Source of the DNA: Streptomyces pyxinae
GTDB lineage: Bacteria; Actinomycetota; Actinomycetes; Streptomycetales; Streptomycetaceae
Assembly (NCBI RefSeq): GCF_024756275.1
Contig: NZ_JANUGQ010000001.1
Coordinates: 1 to 64,000 of the forward strand
DNA: 64,000 bases
Direction: 5' to 3'
Part shown: piece by piece, positions 40,631 to 51,596 of the stretch
How the letters are laid out: every line of letters begins with the position of its first letter
Position numbering within the stretch: position 1 is the stretch's first letter
The notes under the pieces: model-generated
Told to the model about the DNA's origin: nothing
What the model saw: only the letters and a program-made list of their open reading frames with translations
Database searches by the model: none
Translations under genes and position numbers: made by a program

Positions 40631-42301
40631 TTACGTGAAGGAGACCTCGGCGAAGTTCTCCTGGGTCAGCGGAGAGACCTTCGGCGGGTTGACGTTCTTG
40701 CCGAAGGCGATGGCCGGCGGCGAGGAGGAGATCGGCACACCCGGCAGATAGGCCATGATCGTCTCATTGGCCTTCTTGTAGGAGGCGACCCGCTTGGCCG
40801 GGTCCACCTGCTTCGAGGCGTCGGTCACCGCCGCGAAGACGGCCGGGTCCTTGAAGCCCCACTGCTTGTCGTACTCGGCGAACCAGGTGCCGATGAAGTT
40901 GTAGCCGTCGTTGAAGTCACCGGTCCAGCCCAGCATGTGCAGGGCGCAGGCGCCCGCCTCGGTGGCGTCCAGGTAGTCCGGGCTCCACTTGAGCGGCTTC
41001 GGGACGACGGTGATGCCGGCCTTCTCCAGATCGGCCTTGATCAGCTCGAAGATGTCCTGCGGGGCCGGCATGTACGGCCGGGTGACCTCGGTCGGGTAGC
41101 AGAACTCGACCTTGAGGCTCGACTCGCCCGCCGCCTTCAGCAGTTGCTTGGCCTTGTCGGTGTCGAAGGAGTACTTCGTCACCTTGTCGGACCAGCCGGC
41201 CACCGTGTCCGGCATGAACTGGGTGGCGAGCTTGCCGCCCTCGGGGAGCTGCGTCTTGACGATGTTCTCGCGGTCCATGGCGTACGCGATGGCCTGGCGG
41301 ACCTGCGGCTTCTTCAGCGCCGGGTTCTTCTCCTGGGTCATGCCCAGGTACAGCAGGTTGAAGACGTCCCGGGTCGGGACCTGATAGCCCTGCCCCTTCA
41401 GCGTCTTGACGTCGGCGGGCGACACCAGGTCGTAGCCGTCGATGTCACCGGCCTGGAGCGCCTGGCGGCGGCCCTCCTCGGTGTCGATGGTGCGGAAGAC
41501 CAGGTTCTTCACCTTGGCCTTGTCGCCCCAGTAGCCGTCGAAGCGGGTGAGGGTGACCTCCTTGTTGCCCTTGTTCCACTTGGTGATCTTGTAAGGCCCG
41601 GTGCCGGCGACCGTGCCGGCCTCCTGGCTGTACTTCGGGTAGGTGATGGCGTCGCCCTTGCCGGACGCCGCCTGCTTCTCGTACTCCTTCAGCGCCTTGG
41701 GCGAATGGATCGCCAGCGCCTGGAGGGAGAAGCCGCCGGGCAGGTTGGCGGAGGGCCGGTCGACCTCGATGACGGCGGTGTTCTCGTCCTTCGCGGTGCA
41801 GGACTTGTAGTTCGCCTTGGGCGCCTCGGGGTCCTCGTTCTTGGCGAAGCCACCCATGATGGCCTGCCAGTAGTAGGAGACCGCGCTCGACTGGTAGGTG
41901 CCCTTCCAGTTGAACCAGTGGTCGTAATTGGCGCACACCGCCGCCGCGTTGAACTTCTCGCCGTCGTGGAACGTCACATTCTTACGGAGGTTGAACGTCC
42001 ACACCGTGCCGGCCGGGTTGCTGGACCACTTCTCGGCCAGGCCGCCGACCAGCTTGGTGCCGCCCGGCTCGTGCTCCAGAAGCGCCTCGAACGCCTGCCG
42101 GGTGACCCGGAAGGTCTCGCCGTCACTGGCGAGCGCGGGGTCGAGCGAACCGGGGTCACCGGCACCGGCGAAGACAAAGGTGTCCTTGGCCCCGCCCTTG
42201 TCACCGTCCTTGCCCCGCTCACTCGCACACCCGGTGGCGATCAGGCCGACGGCGACCGCCGCCGTGACCGCTCTGGTGGTTCGGGATCTGAACATGCGCA
42301 T
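40631..42301 (-). CDS. Peptide ABC transporter substrate-binding lipoprotein (OppA/DppA type)
   Basis: 556 aa. Lipoprotein signal with lipobox ATGC (RAVTAAVAVGLIATGCAS), so it is anchored outside the membrane. SBP family 5 features: DPGSLDPALASDGETF, ALLEHEPGGTKLVGGLAEKW, VWTFNLRKNVTFHDG, PQVRQAIAYAMDRENIV. It captures peptides or similar solutes for the OppBCDF channel encoded downstream. ATG at 42301; a second ATG two codons down is equally possible. First gene of the operon; the promoter must lie in 42302-42642. Confidence 0.94.
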   Translation of the reverse strand: MRMFRSRTTRAVTAAVAVGLIATGCASERGKDGDKGGAKDTFVFAGAGDPGSLDPALASDGETFRVTRQAFEALLEHEPGGTKLVGGLAEKWSSNPAGTVWTFNLRKNVTFHDGEKFNAAAVCANYDHWFNWKGTYQSSAVSYYWQAIMGGFAKNEDPEAPKANYKSCTAKDENTAVIEVDRPSANLPGGFSLQALAIHSPKALKEYEKQAASGKGDAITYPKYSQEAGTVAGTGPYKITKWNKGNKEVTLTRFDGYWGDKAKVKNLVFRTIDTEEGRRQALQAGDIDGYDLVSPADVKTLKGQGYQVPTRDVFNLLYLGMTQEKNPALKKPQVRQAIAYAMDRENIVKTQLPEGGKLATQFMPDTVAGWSDKVTKYSFDTDKAKQLLKAAGESSLKVEFCYPTEVTRPYMPAPQDIFELIKADLEKAGITVVPKPLKWSPDYLDATEAGACALHMLGWTGDFNDGYNFIGTWFAEYDKQWGFKDPAVFAAVTDASKQVDPAKRVASYKKANETIMAYLPGVPISSSPPAIAFGKNVNPPKVSPLTQENFAEVSFT

Positions 42302-42642
42302 GGGCCCACCCCAGGATTCCGCCGTGACACGTGGTCTTGACCGGCCGAACACTACCCACGCCTCCGGCGGCCGAGAACAGTCCGGATAGCGGTGATACCC
42401 AGTCGAGACCCGGACGCCCAACAAACCGGCCTGATACGGGACATGAACGTTCGGCGCGGTCATATGAGCGGCTTGCGGGACAGGCGCCGCGAAGCGCCGG
42501 GCGCCGACGGGCGCGGTCCGGGGGCGGGAGTCCGCCGGGGCCCGCCCCCGGACCGGCCGGAGCGGCGCCGGTGACGTGCGGGGACGTGCGGAAACGGCTC
42601 CGGAGACGCGGTACGGGTCCGGAGCCGGGGACGCGGGACGGC
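42302..42642. other. Gap between the opp operon and the SseB-like genes
   Basis: 341 bp. The left 130 bp (up to about 42465) are less GC-rich and should hold the leftward opp promoter. The right part is GC-rich spacer after the sseB-like stop, with imperfect GC inverted repeats. No gene is supported. Confidence 0.5.
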
Positions 42643-43428
42643 TCAGGCGCCCCGGGGCGGGTAGCCGTAGGCGGGACCGGCCGGCGGGGCGGCGTGCGCC
42701 TCGCGGTCGTAGAACGGCCGGGCGTTGGCGCGCAGCCAGAGAGTGACCGGATCGTGCGGGTCGGACATCGCGACCGTGGAGACCGGCAGCCCCTCGGGGA
42801 CGGCGGTGACCGACTGGCGCATCATCGCCCGCACCGACTCCACGGCGGCGTGCCCGGCGTCGTACAGATCGAGTCCGATGGCGAGGTACGGCGAGCCCAG
42901 CGCCGGGTGCACCCAGGCGCGGCGCAGCGAGCGGACCACCGGAGTGCGGTGCGCGTTCTGCGCCAACAGGGCGTAGAACTGCGGCAGTTCGATGGCGGGT
43001 TCGGAGAGCCGCAGCGGCCCGGCGGGCATCCGGTCGAGCCCGGTGGCGATCCGGCGCAGGTCCGGCCAGGGAATGCCCACACCACCGCCGGGGGCGTGCG
43101 GGTTGAGCCAGACGCCCCAGCGGTCCGGGTAGAGGGCCCGGGCGATCTCCGGGCCGCCGACCACCTCATGGGCGCGGGTCCAGCCGGAGGCGGCCAGCTC
43201 CTCGGCGGAGGTGACGCAGGGCGCGTAACAGACGCCGTCGACCTCCATGTTGCCGTACTGGGCGTCGGGCGAGCCGGGCCGGCCGTGCCAGAGCAGCATC
43301 CAGAGCCGGCCGCCCGCCGGGTCGGCCAGGGCGCGCAGCAGCGCCTCGTAGGCGTCGTAACGCCCGGGCGCCACCTGGCGCAGCATGTGCTCGACCTGTC
43401 CGGTCGCCGGGGTGCCCGGTGCACTCAC
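42643..43428 (-). CDS. SseB-family protein 1
   Basis: 261 aa. Streptomyces proteins of this type are annotated after E. coli SseB (enhanced serine sensitivity) because of the shared SseB N- and C-terminal domains; here LLRALADPAGGRLWMLLWHGRPGSPDAQYG is the N-domain start and PYLAIGLDL...ESVRAMMRQS...PFYDR the C-domain. The C-terminus is Pro/Gly/Tyr-rich. GTG at 43428. The second SseB-like gene is 177 bp upstream in the same direction, and the serine/glycine genes lie nearby at 46306-51237, which fits the E. coli phenotype but proves nothing. Confidence 0.75.
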   Translation of the reverse strand: MSAPGTPATGQVEHMLRQVAPGRYDAYEALLRALADPAGGRLWMLLWHGRPGSPDAQYGNMEVDGVCYAPCVTSAEELAASGWTRAHEVVGGPEIARALYPDRWGVWLNPHAPGGGVGIPWPDLRRIATGLDRMPAGPLRLSEPAIELPQFYALLAQNAHRTPVVRSLRRAWVHPALGSPYLAIGLDLYDAGHAAVESVRAMMRQSVTAVPEGLPVSTVAMSDPHDPVTLWLRANARPFYDREAHAAPPAGPAYGYPPRGA

Positions 43429-43565
43429 CCTCGGTCCCGCCCCTCTTCCGTCCACCGCTCCACTTTATGCGGGACTCCGCCGCGGATCTTTATCCGGATC
43501 CGCGGCCGGATCTCCCTCCGGACCTCTCCGCGGCTCTCTCTCCGGGCCTCTTCCCGGACCTCCGG

Positions 43566-43599
43566 GGATCTCGCGGTCTCGCGGATCTCGCGGTCTCGC
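43566..43599. repeat. 17-bp tandem repeat, 2 copies
   Basis: GGATCTCGCGGTCTCGC twice in a row, then GGACCTC. It is part of a GGAYCTC-rich patch between the two SseB-like genes. Confidence 0.6.
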
Positions 43600-43605
43600 G
43601 GACCT

Positions 43606-44388
43606 CTAGGCGGGGAGCCGCTGGTGGAAGGGCCGCACCCGCGCCAGCAGCCAGTCCCCCACCGGGTCCCGCACCACGTCCAGCAGGATCAGATGGACCG
43701 GCCAGGCCACTGGCGCCCGGCCCAGCGCCCGGCCCAGCGCGTCCAGGGCCACCGCCCGGCCGGCGTCCGGGGTCCACTCCTCGTGGAGCTGGACCCCGAC
43801 GAACAGGGTGGGCGGCTCGCCCTCCACGCTGGCCAGCGCCCGGCGGGCGGTGAGCACCGCGCCGGAGGCCTGGAACTCGGCGGCGGCGGCGGTCAGGAAG
43901 TCGACCGGGTCCTCCTGCCAGTCGGGCTCGAAGAGCCGCACCCGGCCCCCGGAGGCGGGCCCGTCCAGCTCGGTGCGCCCGGCCCGGCAGAGCGCGGCCA
44001 CCGCGGGGGGCGGCAGCGGGACGCCGACCGTGCCGCCCGGGTTGACCGCGATGCCCAGCTGGGGCGGCAGCCCCCGGGCGAACTCGACGGCGGGGGCGAC
44101 GGTGTACGAGAGATGGGCGCCGGCGCCGCGCCGGAACTCCCCCTCGGAGCTGAACACCGGTACGTAGGGGGCGCCGTCCAGCTCCAGCGTCGGCAGGTCC
44201 AGGCCGGGGCTGTCGGGCGCGCCGCCGTTGGGCAGCGGCACCCAGACCGGGCTGCGCCCCAGCACCTCGACCAGCCGGGCGCCCGCGCCGGGGTCACCGA
44301 GCGAGGCGGCGAGCACCTCCTCCAACTCGTTGCCCGGCCAGACCGGTGCGTCCGGCAGCGACTGGTGGCCCGGCCATGCTGTGTCCAC
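43606..44388 (-). CDS. SseB-family protein 2
   Basis: 260 aa, same domain plan as its neighbour: N-domain ELEEVLAASLGDPGAGARLVEVL with VWVPLPNGG and YVPVFSSEGEFRRG, C-domain LFVGVQLHEEWTPDAGRAVALDALGRAL and the end ARVRPFHQRL, matching NARPFYDRE of protein 1. The GTG at 44388 has GAGGAA eight bases upstream. The two are diverged paralogues, probably one operon. Function unknown; a regulatory role in serine metabolism is only a family-name inference. Confidence 0.75.
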   Translation of the reverse strand: MDTAWPGHQSLPDAPVWPGNELEEVLAASLGDPGAGARLVEVLGRSPVWVPLPNGGAPDSPGLDLPTLELDGAPYVPVFSSEGEFRRGAGAHLSYTVAPAVEFARGLPPQLGIAVNPGGTVGVPLPPPAVAALCRAGRTELDGPASGGRVRLFEPDWQEDPVDFLTAAAAEFQASGAVLTARRALASVEGEPPTLFVGVQLHEEWTPDAGRAVALDALGRALGRAPVAWPVHLILLDVVRDPVGDWLLARVRPFHQRLPA

Positions 44389-44889
44389 TGGTGGTTCCTC
44401 GCCCTTTCCCGCTCTCCCACGACCTCGGTACGGCCGGGTACGCGCCCGCCGGCGGTGACGGTGCCAGCCGGTACGCGCCTGCCGGCCCACCGCCATCGCC
44501 GGTACGCCCCTGCCCGCCGTTCCGTCGCAGCACGATAGGCCCTGGCCAGGGGCGGGTGCCAGACGCGCGGGCGAGGCCACCGGGCGCGAGGGGCGCCGGG
44601 CGGGCCGGCGGGGCAGGCCGGACGGCGCGCCCGGCGGTCCGACGCGACGGACCGGACGGGCTCGGGCCCTGTCCGGACGGGTCGCGCATGCCGGACCGGG
44701 GCGGGTCGGGGCTGCCGGGCCGCGTGTACGGCCCGGGGCCTGATCGGATCGGGCCCCGTCCGGACCCGGAACCGGCCGGACTCCCCGGCGCGGGCCCCGG
44801 GGGGCTCAGCGCCGGTCGGGGCCCCGGTTTCCCGGGCGGCCGGGAGCGTCGGGGCTCCCCGGACTCCCCGGCCCCCGGTCCGCCGGGGC
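44389..44889. other. GC-rich gap without a supported gene
   Basis: 501 bp between two leftward genes. Frames on both strands are Pro/Arg/Gly shadows. The stretch 44590-44890 consists of drifting CCGGACCGGG and GCCCCGG motifs without a clean period. A promoter for the SseB-like genes may lie near 44390-44460. Confidence 0.5.
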
Positions 44890-45747
44890 TCACCGGCCGC
44901 CCGGCCCCACTCCGCCGTCCCGCTCGCCCGGCACCGCGCCGAACCCGATCCGCCGCAGGGCCGTCGCGGCCAGCCGGTCCAGCAGGGTCACCGAGGCACA
45001 CCCGGCCGGCACCACGCCCCGCTCGGCGTCCCGCACCAGCCGGCCGGCCGCCGCGCGGTGCCGGGCGAAGGCGTACCGGGAGACCCCCCGGCCCCGATCC
45101 CGCTGGCCCTCGCGCGCGGCGTCGGGCGCCACGTCGAGCAGCAGCAGGTGCAGGCTCCGGCCGCGCCGCCGGGCCTCCCGGGCCAGCCAGCGGCGCACCC
45201 AGACCTGGGTCCCGCAGTCGTGCACCACCAAGTGGGCGCCGGCCCGCAGCGCCCGGCGCAGCCCCCAGTAGTGCGCCGCCCGGACCAGCGGGCGGTAGAC
45301 GGCGTACGGCAGCCGGCCGGGCATCCGGCGCTCCCAGCGGTCCCGGGCATCCTGCGAGTCGACGCCCAGACCCCCGGCGGTGCGGGCGATCAGCGTGGAC
45401 TTGCCGCTGCCGGGCAGCCCGGAGACGACCACCAGGTCCCCGGCGGCGAAGGTCAGCGCCCGGGGCCCGCGCCCGCCCCGGCCTCGCAGGTCCCGGACGA
45501 CCGGCAGGACGGCGGCGAGCGGACGGCGCCGTACCAGCGCCCCGAACCGGTCCGGCCGTCCCGCCCGGCCCGCCGGCAGCGCCACCTCGGGGAGCCCCGG
45601 GCCCCCGGAGGCGCCCGAGACCCCGGAGCCGCCGGACATCCCGCCCCCCGGCAGTCCGGGCCGGCCCCCCGGGACCGCTCCGGCGGACGCGCCCGCCCGC
45701 GCCGCGCCCGCTCGTGTCCCGTACGCACCGGACCGCTGCGACACCAT
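44890..45747 (-). CDS. P-loop ATPase/kinase-like protein
   Basis: 285 aa. A Gly/Ala-rich N-terminus (about 55 residues) precedes a small P-loop domain: Walker A VVVSGLPGSGKSTLIARTAG near residue 107, then DSQDARDRWERR and LVVHDCGTQVWVRRWLARE, LHLLLLDVAPDAAREGQRDRGR. The layout is that of AAA_33/zeta-toxin-like or shikimate-kinase-like phosphotransferases, with basic residues in the lid. ATG at 45747 after GGGGAG. It diverges from the glycine-cleavage operon. Substrate unknown. Confidence 0.8.
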   Translation of the reverse strand: MVSQRSGAYGTRAGAARAGASAGAVPGGRPGLPGGGMSGGSGVSGASGGPGLPEVALPAGRAGRPDRFGALVRRRPLAAVLPVVRDLRGRGGRGPRALTFAAGDLVVVSGLPGSGKSTLIARTAGGLGVDSQDARDRWERRMPGRLPYAVYRPLVRAAHYWGLRRALRAGAHLVVHDCGTQVWVRRWLAREARRRGRSLHLLLLDVAPDAAREGQRDRGRGVSRYAFARHRAAAGRLVRDAERGVVPAGCASVTLLDRLAATALRRIGFGAVPGERDGGVGPGGR

Positions 45748-45940
45748 CGCTACTCCCCGCTACTCCCCCTGCTCGGGCTCGGCTGTCCGACCCTTGCCCA
45801 AGAAGTGTAAAGAATGGGTAATGAGTCACAACCGATTTGCCGAAGAGACCCCGCGTGCAATGATGTGCGCGCCAGGCGCCGCGCGGTCGGGAATGACGCG
45901 AACGCGCACACAACCGCATACCGGCCGCTCGAATCCGCGC

Positions 45941-46156
45941 GGGAGAGTTCCGGAACATGGTCGGACGTGATCACTTCACGACCGGGTTCCGGGCGCCGAA
46001 GGAGCAAGCACCTCCCTTGAATCTCTCAGGCCCCGTACCGCGCGAATGAGGCAACTCTGAAAAGCGGACCGCCCCGGCGGTCCCACCCAAGGTGCAAGCC
46101 GATACCCACCGGGTCGCGGCGAACCTCTCAGGTTCCGATGACAGAGGGGGAGGATC
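45941..46156 (+). promoter_or_regulatory. Tandem glycine riboswitch (gcvT leader)
   Basis: Two glycine aptamers in a row. Aptamer 1: GGGAGAG at 45941, GCGCCGAAGGAGCAAGC at about 45993, CTCTCAGG at about 46024 and the following GCAACTCTGAAAAGC. Aptamer 2: CCCAAGGTGCAAGCC, ACCTCTCAGG at about 46123, and GATGACAGAGGGGGAG at the end. These are the known conserved blocks of the glycine riboswitch. It precedes gcvT by 150 bp and should switch on gcvT-gcvH-glyA when glycine is high. The lower-GC patch at 45795-45860 (AGTGTAAAGAATGGGTAATG) upstream is the likely promoter region. Confidence 0.93.
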
Positions 46157-46305
46157 GTCCTCGTCCGCGAGGACCGTCCCCGCCCGTCGTGACCCGTGCC
46201 GTCATGACCCGCGCCCGTCATGATCCGTACCGGTCGTGGTCCGTGGGGGCCGTCCTCACCAGTCGTGCCGTCATCGCCAAACCGGGACCTCGGGAGCCAC
46301 ACCTC

Positions 46306-47499
<1,194 letters not shown>

Positions 47500-47945
47500 C
47501 GGCCACCCGCACCCATGGGCCGGCCGCCCGCCTGTTCCCGCGCCGACCGCGTCCACGGACCGGCCGCCCGTCCCCGGCTCGCCCGCGACCGCGGACCGGC
47601 CGGCTCGCCCCGGGCCCCGCGCCCGTCCGCGACACGCGGGCACGGGTGGCGGCGGCGACACCCGCCGGACGGCGCCCCGGGCACCGGTTCGCGCCCATCC
47701 GGCGGCCGGGGCGCCGGCCCGCACCCTCCGGCGGCCGGCCGGTCACCCCGGCCGGCCAGGCAGGAGGGGCAGCACACCCCGGGTCACCACCCGCCCACAC
47801 ACCGCGATCGCACCATCCACATCCCGGACACCGGCCACCGGACCCGCAGGTCCGGCCCGGGCCCGGCCGGGACCCGGCCACGGCCCGCCCGACCGGTGGG
47901 CTCCCCGTTCACCAGCACTCCCCCGCGTACAGGAGAATTCAGGTC
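47500..47945. other. Long spacer between gcvT and gcvH
   Basis: 446 bp of very GC-rich DNA inside what is otherwise one operon. Frames through it are Pro/Arg/Gly-rich and lack ribosome sites. It contains drifting CCGGCCGCCCG-type repeats. The last 30 bp (GCGTACAGGAGAATTCAGGTC) carry the gcvH ribosome site. I see no promoter or second riboswitch. Confidence 0.55.
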
Positions 47946-48320
47946 ATGAGCAACCCCCAGCAGCTGCGCTACAGCAAGGAGCACGAGTGGCTGTCGGCCG
48001 CCGAGGACGGCGTCTCGACGGTCGGCATCACGGAGCACGCGGCCAACGCGCTCGGCGACGTGGTGTACGTCCAGCTCCCGGAGGTCGGTGACACGGTGAC
48101 CGCGGGCGAGACCTGCGGCGAGCTGGAGTCGACCAAGTCCGTCAGCGACCTGTACTCCCCGGTGACCGGCGAGGTCGTCGCGGCCAACCAGGACGTCGTG
48201 GACGATCCGTCGCTGGTCAACTCCGCCCCGTTCGACGGCGGCTGGCTCTTCCAGGTGCGGGTCACGGAGGAGCCGGCCGACCTGCTCTCCGCCGACGAGT
48301 ACACCGAATTCGCCAGCTGA
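47946..48320 (+). CDS. gcvH: Glycine cleavage system H protein
   Basis: 124 aa. The lipoyl carrier that shuttles the aminomethyl group between P, T and L proteins. The lipoylated lysine sits in [31 protein letters not shown] and [23 protein letters not shown] are conserved. ATG at 47946 with AGGAGA nine bases upstream. It lies 25 bp before glyA. The P protein gene (gcvP) is not in the window. Confidence 0.97.
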   Translation: MSNPQQLRYSKEHEWLSAAEDGVSTVGITEHAANALGDVVYVQLPEVGDTVTAGETCGELESTKSVSDLYSPVTGEVVAANQDVVDDPSLVNSAPFDGGWLFQVRVTEEPADLLSADEYTEFAS

Positions 48321-48345
48321 CCACGAGACCCCAAGGGACCGCCTG

Positions 48346-49605
48346 ATGTCGCTTCTGAACACCCCTCTCCATGAGCTGGACCCGGATGTCGCCGCCGCCG
48401 TCGACGCCGAGCTCCACCGTCAGCAGTCCACCCTGGAAATGATCGCCTCGGAGAACTTCGCTCCGGTCGCGGTCATGGAGGCCCAGGGCTCCGTTCTCAC
48501 CAACAAGTACGCCGAGGGCTACCCGGGCCGCCGTTACTACGGTGGGTGCGAGCACGTCGACGTGGTCGAGCAGATCGCGATCGACCGCGTCAAGGAGCTG
48601 TTCGGCGCCGAGCACGCCAACGTCCAGCCGCACTCGGGCGCGCAGGCCAACGCGGCGGCGATGTTCGCGCTGCTCAAGCCGGGCGACACGATCATGGGCC
48701 TGAACCTGGCCCACGGCGGTCACCTGACCCACGGCATGAAGATCAACTTCTCCGGCAAGCTCTACGACGTGGTGGCCTACCACGTGGACGACGCCACCGG
48801 CCAGGTCGACATGACCGAGGTCGAGCGGCTCGCCAAGGAGTCCAAGCCGAAGCTGATCGTGGCCGGCTGGTCGGCGTACCCGCGTCAGCTGGACTTCGCC
48901 GCCTTCCGCCGGATCGCGGACGAGGTCGGCGCCTACCTGATGGTCGACATGGCCCACTTCGCGGGTCTGGTCGCGGCCGGGCTGCACCCCTCGCCGGTGC
49001 CGCACGCCCATGTCGTCACCACGACCACCCACAAGACCCTGGGCGGCCCGCGCGGCGGAGTGATCCTCTCCACGGCCGAGCTGGCCAAGAAGATCAACTC
49101 GGCGGTCTTCCCCGGTCAGCAGGGCGGTCCGCTGGAGCACGTGATCGCGGCCAAGGCGGTCGCCTTCAAGGTCGCCGCGTCGGAGGAGTTCAAGGAGCGC
49201 CAGCAGCGCACCCTGGACGGCGCCCGCATCCTGGCCGAGCGCCTGGTGCGGTCGGACGTCACCGAGCACGGCGTCTCGGTCCTCTCCGGGGGCACCGATG
49301 TGCACCTGGTCCTGGTGGACCTGCGCGACAGCGAGCTGGACGGCCAGCAGGCCGAGGACCGGCTGCACGAGGTGGGCATCACGGTCAACCGGAACGCCGT
49401 TCCGAACGACCCCCGCCCGCCGATGGTCACCTCGGGTCTGCGGATCGGCACGCCCGCGCTGGCCACCCGGGGCTTCCAGGAGGAGGACTTCCGGGAGGTC
49501 GCCGACATCATCGCGGAGGCGCTGAAGCCTTCGTACGACGCGGAGGCACTGAAGGGCAGGGTCGCCGCCCTGGCCACGAAGCACCCGCTTTATCCTGGTC
49601 TGTGA
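48346..49605 (+). CDS. glyA: Serine hydroxymethyltransferase
   Basis: 419 aa PLP enzyme that interconverts glycine plus methylene-THF and serine. EMIASENF near the start, [17 protein letters not shown], the His-rich [10 protein letters not shown], and the PLP lysine motif [16 protein letters not shown] are all intact. With gcvTH upstream and sdaA downstream it makes a glycine to serine to pyruvate route. ATG at 48346 after CCAAGGGACCGCCTG. A strong hairpin follows. Confidence 0.97.
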   Translation: MSLLNTPLHELDPDVAAAVDAELHRQQSTLEMIASENFAPVAVMEAQGSVLTNKYAEGYPGRRYYGGCEHVDVVEQIAIDRVKELFGAEHANVQPHSGAQANAAAMFALLKPGDTIMGLNLAHGGHLTHGMKINFSGKLYDVVAYHVDDATGQVDMTEVERLAKESKPKLIVAGWSAYPRQLDFAAFRRIADEVGAYLMVDMAHFAGLVAAGLHPSPVPHAHVVTTTTHKTLGGPRGGVILSTAELAKKINSAVFPGQQGGPLEHVIAAKAVAFKVAASEEFKERQQRTLDGARILAERLVRSDVTEHGVSVLSGGTDVHLVLVDLRDSELDGQQAEDRLHEVGITVNRNAVPNDPRPPMVTSGLRIGTPALATRGFQEEDFREVADIIAEALKPSYDAEALKGRVAALATKHPLYPGL

Positions 49606-49667
49606 GCCGTCCCGCGAGCTTCGCGACGCGTTCGCGGAGACGTTAGGTACGCAACAGACTGATTTGC

Positions 49668-49705
49668 GGGGCACCGCGCACACTGGAGAGTGAGTGCGGT
49701 GCCCC
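49668..49705 (+). terminator. Hairpin after glyA
   Basis: GGGGCACCGC and GCGGTGCCCC, 10-bp perfect stem, with an 18-base loop that can pair further (GCACACT/AGTGAGTGC). It lies 63 bp after glyA and 165 bp before sdaA, so it may end or attenuate the glycine operon. Confidence 0.7.
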
Positions 49706-49869
49706 GTCCCTTGCCCCGCCCGACCGACCCGACCGCCCCACCGGCCGCCCGGCCCCGACCGGTCCCGCGCCATCGCCGTCCCGCCCCACCCCACCCCTTC
49801 CCGCCCAGCCCGCGTTGCCCAGCACCATCCGGCGGACAACGACGTCTTCCCCACGCTAGGAGTTCCCCC

Positions 49870-51237
49870 GTGGCCATCTCGGTCTTCGACCTGTTCTCGA
49901 TCGGCATCGGCCCGTCCAGCTCCCACACCGTCGGCCCGATGCGGGCCGCCGGCCTGTTCGCGCGCCGGCTGAAGAACGAGGGCCTGCTCGCCCACACCGC
50001 CCGCGTCCGCTCGGAGCTGTACGGCTCCCTGGGCGCCACCGGCCACGGCCACGGCACCCCCAAAGCGGTCCTGCTCGGCCTGGAGGGCGAGTCGCCCCGT
50101 ACGGTCGACGTGGAGACCGCCGACGAGCGGGTGGAGACCATCAAGTCGGACGGCCGGATCAATCTGCTCGGCGCCCACGAGATCCCCTTCGACTTCGACG
50201 AGGATCTGATCCTGCACCGCCGCGAGACCCTCCCGTACCACGCCAACGGGATGACCATCCGGGCGTACGACGCCGAGGGCGCGACCCTGCTGGAGAAGAC
50301 CTACTACTCGGTCGGCGGCGGCTTCGTCGTGGACGAGGACGCGGTCGGCGCGGACCGGATCAAGCTGGACGACACCGTCCTCCGGCACCCCTTCCGCACC
50401 GGCGACGAGCTGCTCCGGCTCACCCGGGAGACCGGCCTGTCGATCTCCGCCCTGATGCTGGAGAACGAGAAGGCCTGGCGCACCGAGGACGAGATACGGA
50501 CCGGGCTGCTGGAGATCTGGCGGGTCATGGAGGCGTGCGTGGCGCGCGGCATGTCCCGCGAGGGCATCCTCCCGGGTGGCCTGAAGGTCCGCCGCCGGGC
50601 CGCCAACACCGCCCGCAAGCTCCGCTCCGAGGGCGACCCGCTGGCCCTCTCCATGGAGTGGATCACCCTCTACGCCATGGCGGTCAACGAGGAGAACGCC
50701 GCCGGCGGCCGGGTCGTCACCGCCCCCACCAACGGCGCCGCCGGCATCATCCCGGCCGTCCTGCACTACTACGTGAACTTCGTCCCGGGCGCCGACGAGG
50801 ACGGCGTGGTCCGCTTCCTGCTCGCGGCCGGCGCCATCGGCATGCTCTTCAAGGAGAACGCCTCCATCTCCGGCGCCGAGGTCGGCTGCCAGGGCGAGGT
50901 CGGCTCCGCCTGCTCCATGGCCGCCGGTGCCCTCGCCGAGGTCATGGGCGGCTCCCCCGAGCAGGTCGAGAACGCCGCCGAGATCGGCATGGAGCACAAC
51001 CTGGGCCTCACCTGCGACCCGGTCGGCGGCTTGGTCCAGATTCCCTGCATCGAGCGCAACGGCATGGCCGCCGTCAAGGCCGTCACCGCCGCCCGGATGG
51101 CCCTGCGCGGCGACGGCAGCCACAAGGTCTCCCTCGACAAGGTCATCAAGACCATGAAGGAGACCGGCGCCGACATGTCCGTCAAGTACAAGGAGACCGC
51201 CCGCGGCGGCCTCGCGGTGAACATCATCGAGTGCTGA
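49870..51237 (+). CDS. sdaA: L-serine ammonia-lyase (iron-sulfur)
   Basis: 455 aa single-chain serine dehydratase that converts serine to pyruvate and ammonia with a 4Fe-4S cluster. N-terminal beta domain: [22 protein letters not shown]. Catalytic alpha domain with cluster cysteines in [12 protein letters not shown] and [17 protein letters not shown]. The GTG at 49870 has AGGAG eight bases upstream. It lies behind the gcvT-gcvH-glyA operon, separated by a hairpin, and drains the serine made there. Confidence 0.96.
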   Translation: MAISVFDLFSIGIGPSSSHTVGPMRAAGLFARRLKNEGLLAHTARVRSELYGSLGATGHGHGTPKAVLLGLEGESPRTVDVETADERVETIKSDGRINLLGAHEIPFDFDEDLILHRRETLPYHANGMTIRAYDAEGATLLEKTYYSVGGGFVVDEDAVGADRIKLDDTVLRHPFRTGDELLRLTRETGLSISALMLENEKAWRTEDEIRTGLLEIWRVMEACVARGMSREGILPGGLKVRRRAANTARKLRSEGDPLALSMEWITLYAMAVNEENAAGGRVVTAPTNGAAGIIPAVLHYYVNFVPGADEDGVVRFLLAAGAIGMLFKENASISGAEVGCQGEVGSACSMAAGALAEVMGGSPEQVENAAEIGMEHNLGLTCDPVGGLVQIPCIERNGMAAVKAVTAARMALRGDGSHKVSLDKVIKTMKETGADMSVKYKETARGGLAVNIIEC

Positions 51238-51412
51238 GGGGTCTGAGGGCTCTGAGGGCTCTGGCAGATCCGAGGAGTACGGCCCCGGGCAGCGCGTCCG
51301 GGTAGGTGAGCGCTGTCAGGGGCCTCAGGCCCCGGCGGGGCGCCGCCCCGGTCGGCGCTCCCCGGGTGACGACGTGCGCCCCGGGCGACGACGCCGGGCG
51401 GCTCGCGGCCGG

Positions 51413-51468
51413 CGTGCCCGTACGCGGCGGTCCGGGCACACGTGCCCGTACGCGGCGGTGCGGGCGCA
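51413..51468. repeat. 28-bp tandem duplication
   Basis: CGTGCCCGTACGCGGCGGTC plus CGGGCACA at 51413-51440 is repeated with two changes at 51441-51468. Confidence 0.75.
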
Positions 51469-51507
51469 CCGGGGGCCGCACGCGGAGTGCGGCCCCCGGT
51501 GTGCCCG
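51461..51507. terminator. Bidirectional terminator, 21-bp stem
   Basis: CGGGCGCACCGGGGGCCGCA plus C pairs with its complement at 51487-51507 around the loop GCGGA (51482-51486); only one pair is G-T. It lies between convergent genes. Confidence 0.88.
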
Positions 51508-51596
51508 GTCCGGATCGGCGGCGCCGCTCCCCCGCTGCCGTGCGGGCGCGTCATCGCCGCGGCCGCCGGCCCGGGGACCGGTGAACGGGCGACCCG

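Larger units (their letters stand above)
51238..51596. other. Convergent gap with duplicated segment and terminator
   Basis: 359 bp between sdaA and the leftward methyltransferase. It contains a CTCTGAGGG-type patch after sdaA, a 28-bp duplication at 51413-51468 and a very strong hairpin at 51461-51507. No gene. Confidence 0.6.

Noticed and set aside
43490..43605. GGATCTCGCGG-type repeats considered as a possible CRISPR remnant
   Set aside because: Units are contiguous with no spacers and no cas genes are near; a simple tandem repeat.
44389..44889. Open frames in the gap before the P-loop ATPase gene
   Set aside because: Amino-acid composition is that of random GC-rich DNA and no start has a ribosome site.
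45941..46156. Glycine riboswitch considered as a novel structured RNA
   Set aside because: All conserved blocks of the known tandem glycine aptamer are present and it precedes gcvT, so it is a known class.
48262..51123. A 953-codon minus frame opposite glyA and sdaA
   Set aside because: Antisense shadow of two well-identified enzymes.
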